The notes beneath the pieces are model-generated. The model did not search any database, was not told where the DNA came from, and saw only the letters and a program-made list of their open reading frames with translations. 64,000 bases of DNA from Enterocloster alcoholdehydrogenati (lineage in GTDB: Bacteria; Bacillota; Clostridia; Lachnospirales; Lachnospiraceae): assembly GCF_013282095.1 (NCBI RefSeq), contig NZ_BLTJ01000006.1, positions 124,001 through 188,000 on the forward strand, written 5' to 3'. Position numbers and translations under genes: made by a program. Position 1 is the first letter of the stretch, and each line of letters opens with the position of its first letter. Positions 63,973-64,000 of the stretch are shown piece by piece.

Positions 63973-64000
63973 TTTTTGTAACACCGTAACCGAATTCGGA

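Overview
The window looks like a chromosomal segment of an anaerobic Firmicute of class Clostridia, most likely a Lachnospiraceae gut commensal. The evidence is the SCIFF peptide with its radical SAM maturase next to tgt and yajC, a complete Clostridia-type S10-spc ribosomal operon with a KOW-domain gene between map and infA, two secreted proteins built of glucan/choline-binding-type wall repeats, and Gram-positive promoters and ribosome binding sites.

Layout. (1) 0-6.5 kb is an AT-rich, apparently acquired island: a decayed IS30-family transposase, a GT4-GT8 fusion glycosyltransferase, a sialyltransferase-like protein with a coiled-coil tail, and a CMP-sialate-synthetase-like cytidylyltransferase. 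(2) 6.8-12.3 kb encodes a GDP-D-rhamnose route (manC, gmd, rmd, phosphohexomutase) plus a Nudix hydrolase. (3) 12.3-21 kb is accessory: a sigma-factor-like gene broken by two in-frame stops behind a promoter flanked by two LexA-like boxes, a clostripain-family protease with a frameshifted leader, a GH24 lysozyme with wall-binding repeats but no signal peptide, a LytTR regulator with an unknown partner, a perfect SOS-type palindrome, a short cis-prenyltransferase, two small unknown genes and a secreted wall-binding-repeat protein.

(4) 21.2-34.3 kb is a surface-glycan operon: a ThDP-dependent acetolactate-synthase-like enzyme, two paralogous sugar epimerase/reductases, a C-methyltransferase, three GT2 proteins, a polyprenyl-phosphate sugar transferase and an LCP ligase. 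It probably builds an undecaprenyl-linked polysaccharide containing a branched-chain sugar and attaches it to the wall. (5) 34.4-50 kb holds quality-control and conserved genes: HtrA, a second-type ClpX, two non-secreted subtilases, an LspA-like protein, the SCIFF ranthipeptide locus, tgt, yajC, a HAD phosphatase, an rRNA-methyltransferase-like gene, a GlcNAc-type PTS EIICB and a second wall-binding-repeat protein. (6) 50.2-64 kb is the S10-spc operon through secY-adk-map-infA-rpmJ-rpsM, running off the right edge.

Several RNA-level signals stand out: terminator-like hairpins before and after the SCIFF gene, a structured leader before the sugar phosphotransferase, a stand-alone terminator unit that could be a small RNA, a leader with a terminator before the PTS gene, and structured gaps inside the ribosomal operon. 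No tRNA, rRNA or CRISPR array was recognised. All calls come from reading the sequence; no searches were run.
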